Part shown: piece after piece, positions 8,245-16,681 of the stretch
How positions within the stretch are numbered: position 1 is the stretch's first letter
Layout of the letters: the number at the start of each line of letters is the position of its first letter
Origin: Cellulomonas sp. JH27-2
GTDB lineage: Bacteria; Actinomycetota; Actinomycetes; Actinomycetales; Cellulomonadaceae
Assembly (NCBI RefSeq): GCF_014837175.1
Contig: NZ_JACYFR010000003.1
Span: forward strand, 434,001-498,000
DNA length: 64,000 nt
Reading direction: 5' to 3'
The notes under the pieces: model-generated
Told to the model about the DNA's origin: nothing
The model's database searches: none
The model's input: only the letters and a program-made list of their open reading frames with translations
Program-made: the position numbers and the translations under genes

Positions 8245-9468
8245 TCAGCGCAGGGCGTCGCTGAGGGCGTCCAGGGCGGCGTCCAGGTCCGTGGCGGTGA
8301 TCGTCAGCGGCGGGGCCAGGCGGACGGTGCGGCCGTGGGTGTCCTTGGCCAGGACGCCGCGGGCGAGCAGGCGTTCGCACAGGTCACGACCGCTCGTCGG
8401 GCCGGCACCGGGTGCGACGTCGAGCCCGGCCCACAGGCCCAGCCGACGCACCCGCGCGAGCGCACCGTCGGCGACGAGCGCGTCGAGCCCGGCGCCGAGC
8501 TGCTCGCCCCGGGCGCGGGCCGCGGCCTGCGGTTCGCCGGTGCTCAGCAGGTCGACGACGGCGAGCCCGACCGCGCACGCCATCGGGTTGCCGCCGAACG
8601 TGGACCCGTGCGTCCCTGCGGTCAGCACGCCCAGGACGTCGTCGCGCCCGACGACCGCCGACACCGGCACGATGCCGCCGCCCAGCGCCTTGCCGAGCGT
8701 CACCAGATCGGGCTGCACACCCCACGTCTCGCAGGCGAGCGTCGTGCCCGTACGGCCGAGCCCCGACTGGATCTCGTCGGCGATCAGCAGCACGTCGGCC
8801 GCCGTGCACGCGGCACGCACCGCAGGCAGGTAGTCGTCGGGCGGGACGACGACGCCCTGCTCACCCTGCACGGGCTCGAGCAGCACGGCGACGGTCGTCT
8901 CGTCGATCGCGGCCGCCAGCGCTGCCGCGTCGCCGTAGGGGACGGTGACGAACCCGGGTGTGTACGGGCCGAAGTGGCGGCGGGCGTCGGGGTCGTCGGA
9001 GAACGAGACGATGGTCGTCGTGCGGCCGTGGAAGTTCCCGGCGGCGACGATGATCGTCGCGCGGCCGTCGGGCACGCCCTTGACCTCGTAGCCCCACTTG
9101 CGTGCGGCCTTGATGGCCGTCTCGACGGCCTCGGCGCCCGTGTTCATGGGCAGGACGAGGGGCGTGCCGGCGAGCAGCGGCCCGACCAGCTCGGACAGCG
9201 CCCGGGCGAACGGCTCGAGCAGGTCGTGGTCGAACGCCCGCGACGTGAGCGTGAGCCGGTCGAGCTGGGCGTGCGCCGCGGCGATCAGCGCCGGGTTCCG
9301 GTGGCCGAAGTTCAGCGCGGAGTAGCCCGCCAGCAGGTCCAGGTAGCGGCGGCCGTCGACGTCCGTCACCCACGAGCCCTCGCCGGACGCGAGGGTGACC
9401 GGCAGCGGGTGGTAGTTGGGCGCGAGGGCGGAGTGGTGCGCCGGCGCGTGCTCGACGGCGGCGGTCAT
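8245..9468 (-). CDS. rocD: ornithine aminotransferase (RocD)
   Basis: PLP-dependent class III aminotransferase of 407 residues converting ornithine and 2-oxoglutarate to glutamate semialdehyde and glutamate. The Schiff-base lysine is in TLGKALGGG. LLIADEIQSGLGRTG carries the cofactor-binding Asp, and MNTGAEAVETAIKAARKWGY is the typical phosphate-binding region of OAT. Length and order match RocD. It lies 4 bp downstream of ddaH on the same strand, so the two are almost certainly one operon for arginine/ornithine catabolism. Confidence 0.95.
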   Translation of the reverse strand: MTAAVEHAPAHHSALAPNYHPLPVTLASGEGSWVTDVDGRRYLDLLAGYSALNFGHRNPALIAAAHAQLDRLTLTSRAFDHDLLEPFARALSELVGPLLAGTPLVLPMNTGAEAVETAIKAARKWGYEVKGVPDGRATIIVAAGNFHGRTTTIVSFSDDPDARRHFGPYTPGFVTVPYGDAAALAAAIDETTVAVLLEPVQGEQGVVVPPDDYLPAVRAACTAADVLLIADEIQSGLGRTGTTLACETWGVQPDLVTLGKALGGGIVPVSAVVGRDDVLGVLTAGTHGSTFGGNPMACAVGLAVVDLLSTGEPQAAARARGEQLGAGLDALVADGALARVRRLGLWAGLDVAPGAGPTSGRDLCERLLARGVLAKDTHGRTVRLAPPLTITATDLDAALDALSDALR

Positions 9469-9472
9469 CGGA

Positions 9473-10300
9473 TCAGGCCCGGATCTCGAGCGTGCAGCAC
9501 TTGGCGCCGCCGCCGCCCTTGAGCAGCTCGCTCGTGTCGACGGGGATGGGCGTGTAGCCGCGGTCGCGCAGGGCGTCGGCCAGGTCGACCGCGCCCGGGG
9601 CGACGATGACGTGCTCGCCGTCGGACACCGCGTTGAGCCCCAGGGCGACGGCGTCGCGCTCGGTCGCCTGGATCGCGTCGGGGAACAGCTGCTCGAGCAC
9701 GGAACGGCTGCCGGCCGAGAACGCGGGCGGGTAGTACGCGACCTGCGGGTCGCTGGGGTCGCTGGAGACCACGGCGAGCGCGGTGTCGAGGTGGTAGTAG
9801 TGCGGGTCGACGAGCTCGAGGGAGATGACGGGTCGGCCGAACAGCTCCTGGGCCTCGGCGTGCGCGGAGCGCTCGGTGCGGAAGCCCGTGCCAGCCAGGA
9901 TCAGGTCGCCGACCACCAGGATGTCGCCCTCGCCCTCGTTGGTCTGCGCTGCGGTGTGCGTGACGTAGCCGCGGTCGGCGAACCACTTCTGGTACGCGGG
10001 GCCCTCGGGCTGGCGCTCCGGGTAGCGGAACTTGGCGGAGTAGACGACACCGTCGACGACCGTCGCGCCGTTGGCCGCGTAGACCATGTCCGGCAGGCCA
10101 TCGATCGGGTCGATCGTCTCGACGCGGTGACCCAGGTCCAGGTAGGTGTCGCGCAGCGTGCGCCACTGCCGCACCGCGAGGTCCGCGTCGGTGTACCGGG
10201 TCTTGTCCATCCACGGGTTGATCTCGTACGACACCGTGTAGTGGACGGGCTCGCACATCAGGTAGTGGCGGTCGGTACGGCCGGGCGCGCGGTGCGTCAT
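9473..10300 (-). CDS. ddaH: dimethylargininase / DDAH-family amidinotransferase-fold hydrolase
   Basis: 275 residues from the ATG preceded by AAGGAG. The guanidino-group-modifying fold is recognisable: MCEPVHYTVSYEINPWMD at the start, FADRGYVTH, TNEGEGDILVVGDLILAGTG, the catalytic His in HYYHLDTALAVV and the nucleophilic Cys in the C-terminal GGAKCCTLEI. Annotated family activity is hydrolysis of dimethylarginine to citrulline and dimethylamine. The partnership with rocD suggests the real substrate may be arginine, feeding ornithine to RocD as in bacterial arginine dihydrolases of this fold. That is inference. Confidence 0.9.
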   Translation of the reverse strand: MTHRAPGRTDRHYLMCEPVHYTVSYEINPWMDKTRYTDADLAVRQWRTLRDTYLDLGHRVETIDPIDGLPDMVYAANGATVVDGVVYSAKFRYPERQPEGPAYQKWFADRGYVTHTAAQTNEGEGDILVVGDLILAGTGFRTERSAHAEAQELFGRPVISLELVDPHYYHLDTALAVVSSDPSDPQVAYYPPAFSAGSRSVLEQLFPDAIQATERDAVALGLNAVSDGEHVIVAPGAVDLADALRDRGYTPIPVDTSELLKGGGGAKCCTLEIRA

Positions 10301-10447
10301 GGGGGCTCCTTGGGCGGCTTCGAGGGCGGTCAGGGGCCGGGTGCCCGCCGTCGCGCACACGTCCGGTTCGAGCGTACGAGTCGCGGTGGCGACGATCCGC
10401 CAACCCGCGTTGCGTGTGGGGGCGCGATCCGTTGCGCGTAGAGGGCC

Positions 10448-10900
10448 TCAGGCGTCGTTTCGTTGCGCGGCCTCGCGGGCGACGAGCGTGAGCACCCGGC
10501 TCACCATCGCGCGCAGGATCGGGCCGACGAGCGTGCGCCCGACCCGCGGCGGCACGTGCGCCAGGTACACGTCCTCGTCCCACGTCACGCGCGACGAGTG
10601 CGGCCCGGCCGCCATGACCGTGATGCGAGCCTCGCCCAGCAGCACCGGGCCCTGCTTGACGAAGAGCGCGACCCTCGTCGGCCCAGGGGGGTCGGCGCGC
10701 GTGACGATCATCGCGTCGACGAGCCCCGGCCATCCCCTCGTCGCGCCGGGTCCCGACACCGCGCGGACGCGGTCGCCCACCCGCGCCGGCCCGCTGGCCT
10801 CGACGCGCGTCAGCGGGATCCAGCGCGCGTGGTTGCGCGAGTCGGTCACCAGGTCCCACGCCTCGTCAGCGTTCACCGCCAGCACGCGGGTGGTGCTCAC
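10448..10900 (-). CDS. SRPBCC (START-like) family protein
   Basis: 150 residues from GTG. The N-terminus STTRVLAVNADEAWDLVTDSRNHARWIPLTR is the typical beginning of the polyketide-cyclase/SRPBCC fold, and a mid-domain VTWDEDVYLAH strand and a C-terminal long helix (LVGPILRAMVSRVLTLVAREAA) complete it. These small proteins bind hydrophobic ligands; the ligand is unknown. Divergent from the aldo/keto reductase gene, with 55 bp between the starts. Confidence 0.8.
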   Translation of the reverse strand: MSTTRVLAVNADEAWDLVTDSRNHARWIPLTRVEASGPARVGDRVRAVSGPGATRGWPGLVDAMIVTRADPPGPTRVALFVKQGPVLLGEARITVMAAGPHSSRVTWDEDVYLAHVPPRVGRTLVGPILRAMVSRVLTLVAREAAQRNDA

Positions 10901-10955
10901 GGGCGCGCTCCTGCCGGGTGCTGGGGAGTCATCCGTTCACGGTAGCGTCAGGGCC

Positions 10956-11942
10956 ATGGAGACGCGTGTGCTGGGACGGACGGGACGATCGGTCGGGGTC
11001 GTGGGGCTGGGCTGCTGGCAGCTCGGCGGGGACTGGGGCGACGTGTCGTCGGACGCGGCCCTGTCCGTGCTCGGCGGGGCCGTGGACGCGGGCGTCACGT
11101 TCCTGGACACCGCCGACGTCTACGGCGACGGCCGCTCCGAGAAGCTCGTCGGCGAGTTCCTGCGGTCCCGTCCGTCGGCCGGCCTGACGGTCGCGACCAA
11201 GATGGGCCGGCGAGCCGACCCGCACACCGCCCAGCAGTACACGTTGGACAACTTCCGGGCCTGGAACGACCGCTCGCGGGAGAACCTGGGCGTCGACACC
11301 CTCGATCTGGTGCAGCTGCACTGCCCGCCGACGTCGGTCTACGAGCGGCAGTCCACGTACGACGACCTCGACACCCTGGTGTCCGAGGGGCGCATCGCTG
11401 CCTACGGCGTCTCGGTGGAGACGGTCGACGAGGCGCTGACGGCCATCGCGCGCCCGAACGTCGCGACGGTGCAGATCATCCTGAACATCTTCCGCCGCAA
11501 GCCGCTGTTGGATGTGCTGCCCGCGGCGCTCGAGGCAGGCGTCGGGATCGTCGCGCGCGTCCCGCTCGCGTCCGGCCTGCTGTCCGGCAAATACGACGAG
11601 TCCACGACCTTCGCCGACTCCGACCACCGCAACTTCAACCGCCACGGCGAGGCGTTCGACGTGGGCGAGACGTTCGCCGGTGTGCCGTACGAGGTGGGCG
11701 TCGCCGCCGCGCAGGACGTCGCCGCGTTCACGCCCTCCGGCGCCTCGACCGCGCAGCTCGCCCTGCGCTGGATCGTGGACCAGCCCGGCGTGTCCGTGGT
11801 GATCCCGGGCGCCCGCAACGCGGAGCAGGCGCGCGCCAACGCGGCCGCCGCGGACCTGGCGCCGCTGTCGGGGGAGACCCTCGCCGGCCTGGAGCGCATC
11901 TACGACGACCAGATCGCGGAGCACGTCGCCACGCGCTGGTGA
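10956..11942 (+). CDS. aldo/keto reductase
   Basis: 328 residues, NADPH-dependent oxidoreductase of the AKR superfamily with a TIM barrel. Visible landmarks: METRVLGRTGRSVGVVGLGCWQLGG, the catalytic Asp/Tyr region FLDTADVYGDGRSE, LVQLHCPP, YGVSVET, and near the end ALRWIVDQPGVSVVIPGARN, the cofactor-binding stretch. The ATG at 10956 begins the family's usual N-terminus. The substrate is not predictable. No partner gene is evident on the same strand. Confidence 0.92.
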   Translation: METRVLGRTGRSVGVVGLGCWQLGGDWGDVSSDAALSVLGGAVDAGVTFLDTADVYGDGRSEKLVGEFLRSRPSAGLTVATKMGRRADPHTAQQYTLDNFRAWNDRSRENLGVDTLDLVQLHCPPTSVYERQSTYDDLDTLVSEGRIAAYGVSVETVDEALTAIARPNVATVQIILNIFRRKPLLDVLPAALEAGVGIVARVPLASGLLSGKYDESTTFADSDHRNFNRHGEAFDVGETFAGVPYEVGVAAAQDVAAFTPSGASTAQLALRWIVDQPGVSVVIPGARNAEQARANAAAADLAPLSGETLAGLERIYDDQIAEHVATRW

Positions 11943-12095
11943 GGTGCGGGGCCGTCCGTGGCCGGCCGGCAATATTCCGCGACTCGCGGCTGCACCGGCT
12001 CGCTACTTCCCGCTGACTTCCCTACTCCCACCTGATTGCGCTACCTCGACCTAGCGAGCTGGCGTGGAGGTAGCGAGCGCGCCCATTGCCGTTGA

Positions 12096-12383
12096 TCAGC
12101 CGGCGAGCGCTGACGTCAGGTCGGCCTCGAGCGTGGCGAGCGTGCGGTGCTGGATGCGGCTGCCCGCCCACGTCCGAGTGTCGATCTCCCACGTGCTGCC
12201 GTGGCCACCTTGGTTCAGCAGGACGACGCGGGTCAGGCCGCTCTTCGTCGGACGGCGGACGGCTTCGACCGTGAAAGCGTCCGGTGCGACAGTGTGGTCG
12301 AACCGGGCGTGCAGCCGGGTCCGCATCTCGTCGAACGCGGCCCGGTCCCACACCTCCGGCTGGGTCAACGGCGAAGGCGCCAC
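12096..12383 (-). CDS. small hypothetical protein, last gene of an OsmC operon
   Basis: 95 residues with no family I recognise. Composition is soluble and mixed (WDRAAFDEMRTRLHARFDHT; TRVVLLNQGGHGSTWEIDT), without signal or membrane segments. It overlaps the end of the upstream EcsC-like gene by 19 bp, which points to translation as part of the same operon. Codon use is like the neighbours. Confidence 0.6.
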   Translation of the reverse strand: MAPSPLTQPEVWDRAAFDEMRTRLHARFDHTVAPDAFTVEAVRRPTKSGLTRVVLLNQGGHGSTWEIDTRTWAGSRIQHRTLATLEADLTSALAG

Positions 12384-13117
12384 TTCTTCTTGTCGTCCTT
12401 CGCCTCGGGCGCGGGCGGCAGGGCCGTTGGCTCGGAGCCCTCAACCTGACGCGGCGCCACAGGTTCCAGCTCGATCACGTGGCCGAACGTCGTCGGCGCG
12501 GGACCGAACGCCTTGCGGGCGCCCTGGATTACCGTGCGGCCCAGCGCGCGCGCCCCGGTGACGCCGACTACCACGCCGACGCCGTAGGGGATGAGGCGAC
12601 CGAAGAAGAGCCCGCCCTGGCGCGCGACCTGCTTGCGCACCATGCGCCGGGTCAGCGTCGTGTTGACCTTCTTCACGGTGGCGATCGGCATGCGGGTCAG
12701 CAGCAGGCGGGCGACGCCCACCGAGCCCTGGCCGGTCACGTTGGCGACCTCCTTGGCCCCGGACTCGCCGAGCAGGCTGGTCACCAGCAACGCTGTGCGG
12801 CGCTCGCTGTCGTCGACGTCGATCCCGTGCACCGACGCGACCGCCAGCACGTACGCGGCCGACGCCCCGAAGAACGTCGCGACGTCGCTCGCGGTCAGCG
12901 CGAGCGCGACCCCGGTCCCGACGGCGGGCGCGGCAGCGGCGGCGCCGACGGCCCCACCGGCCCCCGCGACGACCATCAGGTACTCCTTCTCCAGGAGCTG
13001 GATGATCCGCTGCGGGGAGGCCTCGGGGTTGCGAGCCCGGATCTTCTCCACGTGGGCGTGGATGGTCGACGACGGGATCGCGACCGCCTTGGCGAGAGCC
13101 TCGTCGACGAGGGCCAT
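12365..13117 (-). CDS. EcsC-like protein with hydrophobic segments
   Basis: 250 residues. A basic N-terminal helical part (HAHVEKIRARNPEASPQRIIQLLEKEY cut here into helices) is followed by a Gly/Ala-rich hydrophobic segment at about 45-80. A second region (GGLFFGRLIPYGVGVVVGV then GARALGRTVIQGARKAFG, about 185-220) resembles the EcsC family ending. The tail is charged. Function is unknown; EcsC proteins were named for a Bacillus secretion/competence locus. Start and OsmC stop overlap as TGATG, so translation is coupled to osmC. Family call is tentative. Confidence 0.65.
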   Translation of the reverse strand: MALVDEALAKAVAIPSSTIHAHVEKIRARNPEASPQRIIQLLEKEYLMVVAGAGGAVGAAAAAPAVGTGVALALTASDVATFFGASAAYVLAVASVHGIDVDDSERRTALLVTSLLGESGAKEVANVTGQGSVGVARLLLTRMPIATVKKVNTTLTRRMVRKQVARQGGLFFGRLIPYGVGVVVGVTGARALGRTVIQGARKAFGPAPTTFGHVIELEPVAPRQVEGSEPTALPPAPEAKDDKKKWRLRR

Positions 13118-13575
13118 CAGCGCTCCCCCACCACCGTGAGCTCGACCTCGGCGCCGGCCTTGAGCGTCCGCCCGACCGTGCAGTGCTGGTCGATCGCGCG
13201 GTGCATGACCGTCAGCAGCCGCTCGCGCTGGTCGGGCTCCAGGCCCGACAGGTCGACGCTGAATCGCTCGACGAGCTGCGGGTAGCGGTCCTCGTCGTCG
13301 TCGGCCAGGCCCTCGACGTCGATCGTCACCGCGACGTCGTCGCCCAGGCGCCGCGCCACCGCGTTGTCCGCGGACAGCCCGCTGCACCCGGCGAGCGCGA
13401 TCTTCAGCAGCTCACCTGGGGTGAACGCCTCGTCATAGGAGATGTCCCCGATCTCCACGCGCGCGCCGCGCGAGTTGTGGCCGACGTACCGGCGCCCGCC
13501 GGTCCGCTCGACCCACAGGCGCGTGCCGTTCGCGTTCTGCGGGGTGGTCGCCTCGGTCTGGTCCTGCGTCGTCAT
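13117..13575 (-). CDS. OsmC family protein (putative thiol peroxidase)
   Basis: 152 residues. GELLKIALAGCSGLSADNAVARRLG carries the first redox Cys of OsmC/Ohr-type proteins, and IDQHCTVGRTLKAG near the C-terminus carries the second. These enzymes reduce hydroperoxides using paired cysteines. First gene of a three-gene minus-strand operon with the EcsC-like and small hypothetical genes. Upstream lies tRNA-Arg on the other strand. Confidence 0.88.
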   Translation of the reverse strand: MTTQDQTEATTPQNANGTRLWVERTGGRRYVGHNSRGARVEIGDISYDEAFTPGELLKIALAGCSGLSADNAVARRLGDDVAVTIDVEGLADDDEDRYPQLVERFSVDLSGLEPDQRERLLTVMHRAIDQHCTVGRTLKAGAEVELTVVGER

Positions 13576-13703
13576 GCGTCCGATCTTCGCACGATGCGCG
13601 GATCGAAGCGGGGTGGAGCGTGCTTCGGCCGACGCCCCCGCGGCCGGTAGGCTGGCCCCGCGCCGATCGCGATCGGCGACGCACGGCCCGGCTCCCGGGC
13701 CGC

Positions 13704-13776
13704 GCGCCTGTAGCTCAGGGGATAGAGCACCGCTCTCCTAAAGCGGGTGTCGGCAGTTCGAATCTGCCCAGGCGCA
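13704..13776 (+). tRNA. tRNA-Arg (anticodon CCT)
   Basis: Complete 73-nt cloverleaf: acceptor GCGCCTG/CAGGCGC, D arm GCTC...GAGC, anticodon stem CCGCT/AGCGG with loop CTCCTAA (anticodon CCT), T arm GGCAG TTCGAAT CTGCC, discriminator A. CCA is not encoded. tRNA-Arg(CCT) genes are frequent integration sites, and the accessory region starts immediately downstream. Confidence 0.97.
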
Positions 13777-13908
13777 CGAGAACGAAGACGCAGGTCAGGG
13801 CAGGTTTCCGAGCCCCAGGCAGTGGGTTTCTGGATCCGATCTGGGGTCCGACAGGGGTCGAGGCTGCGTCGCTGTGACCAGGATTGTTGTGAACCTGTCA
13901 AGTGGCTC

Positions 13909-13955
13909 GACCCCAGTTCGACCCCAGGCTGACCCCAGGGGTCGACGGACCCCAG
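13909..13955 (+). repeat. GACCCCAG iterons, three at exact 11-bp spacing plus one
   Basis: GACCCCAG begins at 13909, 13920, 13931 and 13948; the first three are spaced exactly 11 bp (one helical turn). An inverted copy (CTGGGGTC) lies at 13841. The group sits 130 bp past the tRNA 3' end, where an integrated element would have its attachment-site arm. Interpretation as arm-type integrase or excisionase sites is inference. Confidence 0.6.
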
Positions 13956-13960
13956 ACGCG

Positions 13961-13995
13961 AAAACGGGGCGCCCCGCGCTATGCAGGACGCCCCG
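13961..13995 (-). terminator. minus-strand terminator after a decayed gene
   Basis: Read on the minus strand: CGGGGCG, a 17-nt interior, CGCCCCG, then TTTT. It starts 15 nt after the stop codon of the decayed gene at 14010-14343, which supports the reading of that remnant. Confidence 0.55.
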
Positions 13996-14009
13996 AGAGT
14001 CGCGACGGG

Positions 14010-14343
14010 TCACACGAGGCACCACCCCTCGCGAGCCACCGGGTGGAACAGTGCCGGGTCGTCCATGTCGAACCAGCCCGGCCGCCGTGCTCACTCCCTC
14101 GGTCGTGTCGTCGGCGTAGACCGTCAGGACCGAGCGATCGTGGTTGAGCCGGCTCAGGCGCTGCCAGGCGCTGACGAGCATGCCGTCGGGCACAGGGTCG
14201 AACGTGGTGCCAGTGATGACCGGGCTGCCGCTGGGGCTTGTTCGCAGCGGGGTCAGGGCTACACCGCCGGTCGGGGTGAAGCCGAGCCCGGTCTCGGTGC
14301 GGGCCAGGACGAGGTGGGGGTTGGGCGGACGAGGTTACGCATG
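14010..14343 (-). pseudogene. decayed small gene of unknown family (two frameshifts)
   Basis: A start ATG (14343) gives MRNLVRP. The frame must then shift to read PNPHLVLARTETGLGFTPTG and on through FDPVPDGMLVSAWQRLSRLN and VYADDTTEGVS. A second shift near 14070 is needed to reach GWFDMDDPALFHPVAREG and a stop at 14010. Each piece has protein-like composition and the stop is followed by a terminator. An intact protein would have been about 110 residues. I do not recognise it. Likely a mobile-element cargo gene in decay; the frame repairs are my inference. Confidence 0.45.
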
Positions 14344-14400
14344 GTGTGCTCCGAAGATCTGGAGGGGTGAAGCTGGCGGCGGGGTGCTGGTCGGGGGCGG

Positions 14401-14682
14401 CTACGCACTGTTCACCCCCTGCACGATGCGGTTGACAAAGTTGATGAACTCGCCGTTGCTCGCGGCGTCAGCCATGCCGACGATCGCCTACAGCGAGACG
14501 GGGATCAGCAGGAGCCACTCCCTGAACGACCCGGCCTTCCCTAGTACGGGGATTCCAGCCCACGAGTTCGGCTGCCAGCACCGGTTCAGCACCGGGGTGT
14601 GCTGCCACCACTGAGGGGGCTTCGGCTTCACCGGCCAGAGCCAAGGGCATCCGCCTACCGTCTCGATCCGGATGCCCCACAT
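14401..14682 (-). pseudogene. decayed small gene interrupted by an amber codon
   Basis: From ATG 14682 the frame reads MWGIRIETVGGCPWLWPVKP and continues to FREWLLLIPVSL, then a TAG at 14490-14488. It resumes in the same frame as AIVGMADAASNGEFINFVNR to a stop at 14401. A single TGG-to-TAG change would restore a protein of about 93 residues, rich in Trp in its N-terminal half with a hydrophobic middle. It lies directly upstream of the other decayed gene on the same strand. Family unknown. Confidence 0.45.
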
Positions 14683-14691
14683 GCTCCGCAC

Positions 14692-15051
14692 CCTAGCGGC
14701 CTGGTTCGTGGCCGGGAACCCGGGAGCGGAACGATCACCCGGCCCATATGTCGGCGCAGTGCGTCACCCAGCTCCTTTACACCCTCCTGGTGAATTTCTA
14801 CACGTGGAAGTTCGAGTAGCGCCGCAGCGCAGCGGCCGCCGCAACGATGGACGTATCGCGCACCAAGTACGCCCACTTCCTGGGATGCGCTCGGGCTCGC
14901 TTGACGAAGCGCGGGCGCCTAGCTGCGAGCCGGGCCGAAGGTCGTCGAGGCGGGCGCGACGGCGTGCGTCGTGTCCTTCGGGACGCAGTGCGCGGCGCGG
15001 CTCGGGTCGCCGTTCGGTGCGTTGGCCCGCCGCGCGAAACCCGGCCCCGGC
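14692..15051. other. no intact gene; possible fragment on the minus strand
   Basis: No convincing complete gene. On the minus strand, 14740-14830 reads LLELPRVEIHQEGVKELGD and DALRRHMGRVIVP, which is protein-like but has no clear start or end, so it may be a further remnant. Confidence 0.3.
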
Positions 15052-15780
15052 TCAGTGCGATGAGATCTGGCGGATGATCTCGTTGACGCCGAGAGCGATG
15101 AGCGGCGCGCCCGTCGCGGCGATCTGGAGTGAGTCGGCGACGAAGGACACGACGTCGGCGAACTTGCGGATCGCGGGCCGGGAATCGTCCTCCGCGGTTC
15201 TCGCAGCGATGAGCGCGGCGGTGGCATCAACGAGCGCCTCCTTGACGCCGTCGGGTCCACTGACCCGGTACATGCGGAGAGCCGCTTGAAGACGGAGAGC
15301 GTGGCGCACGAGCATCGCCTTGGTCTCCTCGGAGCCCTCCAGATTTTCGAGGGCGGTGAGTAGCTCGGCGACCTTCGCGTCGGCGTCCGTGACGAGGTCA
15401 GGCTCCATGTGCAGTGCGTTGCCGTGACGCGACAGAGCGTCGGTTGTGGACTCCAGCGCGTACAGAGTTGTGTCGTCGTACTGCCCCGTGAGCTGACCCG
15501 TCGAGCCCTCAAGGGTGTGCGCCAAGCCGAACGCGCTGTCGACAGCGGGCACCCAACGCAGCAGCAGGTCGTGGTTGACGTCGGGCAGCAAGAGGACTTG
15601 AGCCTGGACCGTCGCTGGCAACTCAACGACCATCGAGATCGCCGAGAACAGCCCCGCTCGATCTTCGTCATCGACGTCGAGCACGCGGACCCAGGCTTGC
15701 CGCAGCGGAGCGTTGGCCCACTTCCGCAGATCGACGAGAATCTCGTGAAGGCGGCCTGCCGACGTGTCCATCATCTCCAT
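15052..15780 (-). CDS. hypothetical alpha-helical protein
   Basis: 242 residues with no family I can name. It is almost entirely helix-forming, leucine- and alanine-rich with regular charge (LHEILVDLRKWANAPLRQAW; VAELLTALENLEGSEETKAM), and the C-terminal 45 residues (FADVVSFVADSLQIAATGAP then LIALGVNEIIRQ) are amphipathic to hydrophobic and could contact a membrane. No signal peptide. It stands alone inside the accessory region. Codon use is slightly less GC-extreme than the flanking core genes. Confidence 0.7.
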   Translation of the reverse strand: MEMMDTSAGRLHEILVDLRKWANAPLRQAWVRVLDVDDEDRAGLFSAISMVVELPATVQAQVLLLPDVNHDLLLRWVPAVDSAFGLAHTLEGSTGQLTGQYDDTTLYALESTTDALSRHGNALHMEPDLVTDADAKVAELLTALENLEGSEETKAMLVRHALRLQAALRMYRVSGPDGVKEALVDATAALIAARTAEDDSRPAIRKFADVVSFVADSLQIAATGAPLIALGVNEIIRQISSH

Positions 15781-15926
15781 GCTCGGACAGTAGCGGCCCT
15801 CTCCGACGCCGACGGGCTAGTTGCACATGCCGCACGCCGGTGAGCCCCATGTCCTGCGGGGCGCAGTGCGCGAAGCGGCGCGCCGAAACGTGCAGGCGCG
15901 GGCGTTCGACCGCTGAACCGGGCTCG

Positions 15927-16448
15927 CTACTCGGGCGGGGCAGGCTTGGGAGTGCACGTGAGCTCGGGCACGAAGACCTGGTCGTAGGTTGCCCGCTGGA
16001 AGGTCTTGACGTCCCCCGCCTTCACGTCCTCCCACTGCACCGGCACCGTCTCGGGGTGGCCCATGCCGCTTCGTCCGATCGTCACGGTCCCGTCGAGGTA
16101 TCCGCAGTCGCGGACCGACATGATCGAGACCGTCATGCAGTCCCCCCCGGGGTAGCAGTCCTCGGGGTAATCCGTGTTGCCCACGTCAGCGATGAACCCG
16201 CCGTAGTAGAAGTCGCCCTTCGGGGTGGGCTTGAGTCCGTGCGCAGAGATGGTCGCGCGTAGCGGTTCGGCGAGCGCCTCGTTCGACGCGGATGCTTTCG
16301 CGGTCGCGCGCGCTGCCACGCCAGCCTGGTGGTCATCCCAGCGGTTCTCGATCCACTGCATAGCGCCCAGGAACGCGATGAGCCCGAAGAACAAGATGGT
16401 GAACCATCCGAGACAACCGAGGCGGGACTTGCGTGGCTCTGGCGCCAT
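15927..16448 (-). CDS. membrane-anchored extracytoplasmic hypothetical protein
   Basis: 173 residues. Basic start, then one transmembrane segment at about 13-30 (LGWFTILFFGLIAFLGAMQW). The extracytoplasmic part has five or six cysteines (CYPGGDCMTVSIM, VRDCGYLDG, ELTCTPKP), suggesting disulfides. The latter half looks like a beta-sandwich (TVPVQWEDVKAGDVKTFQRA). No recognised family. Monocistronic, divergent from the secreted Lys/Ala-tail gene. Confidence 0.7.
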   Translation of the reverse strand: MAPEPRKSRLGCLGWFTILFFGLIAFLGAMQWIENRWDDHQAGVAARATAKASASNEALAEPLRATISAHGLKPTPKGDFYYGGFIADVGNTDYPEDCYPGGDCMTVSIMSVRDCGYLDGTVTIGRSGMGHPETVPVQWEDVKAGDVKTFQRATYDQVFVPELTCTPKPAPPE

Positions 16449-16681
16449 GGCTTCGCCTCCTCATGTCGTCGGGATGCGCACCCGGTTGCGGCGTGACGCC
16501 GGTCGTTCGAGGCACGCTACCGAGACGCGAAGCACGCCACGCCGAGGTGCCGGGTGAAGGTCGTGGAGCGCTCATTCCAGGCGACGAAAACCTCACCCGC
16601 GGATAGGCCCCTTGTCCTCCCGGTCGGATGCCCCGGGCCACTACGCTGGCGGCAATCCGCCACCTTTCCCGGGAGTCCGTC

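Noticed and set aside
14488..14490. In-frame TAG read as pyrrolysine or programmed readthrough
   Set aside because: No pyrrolysine genes here, and the neighbouring remnant carries independent frameshifts, so decay explains it.
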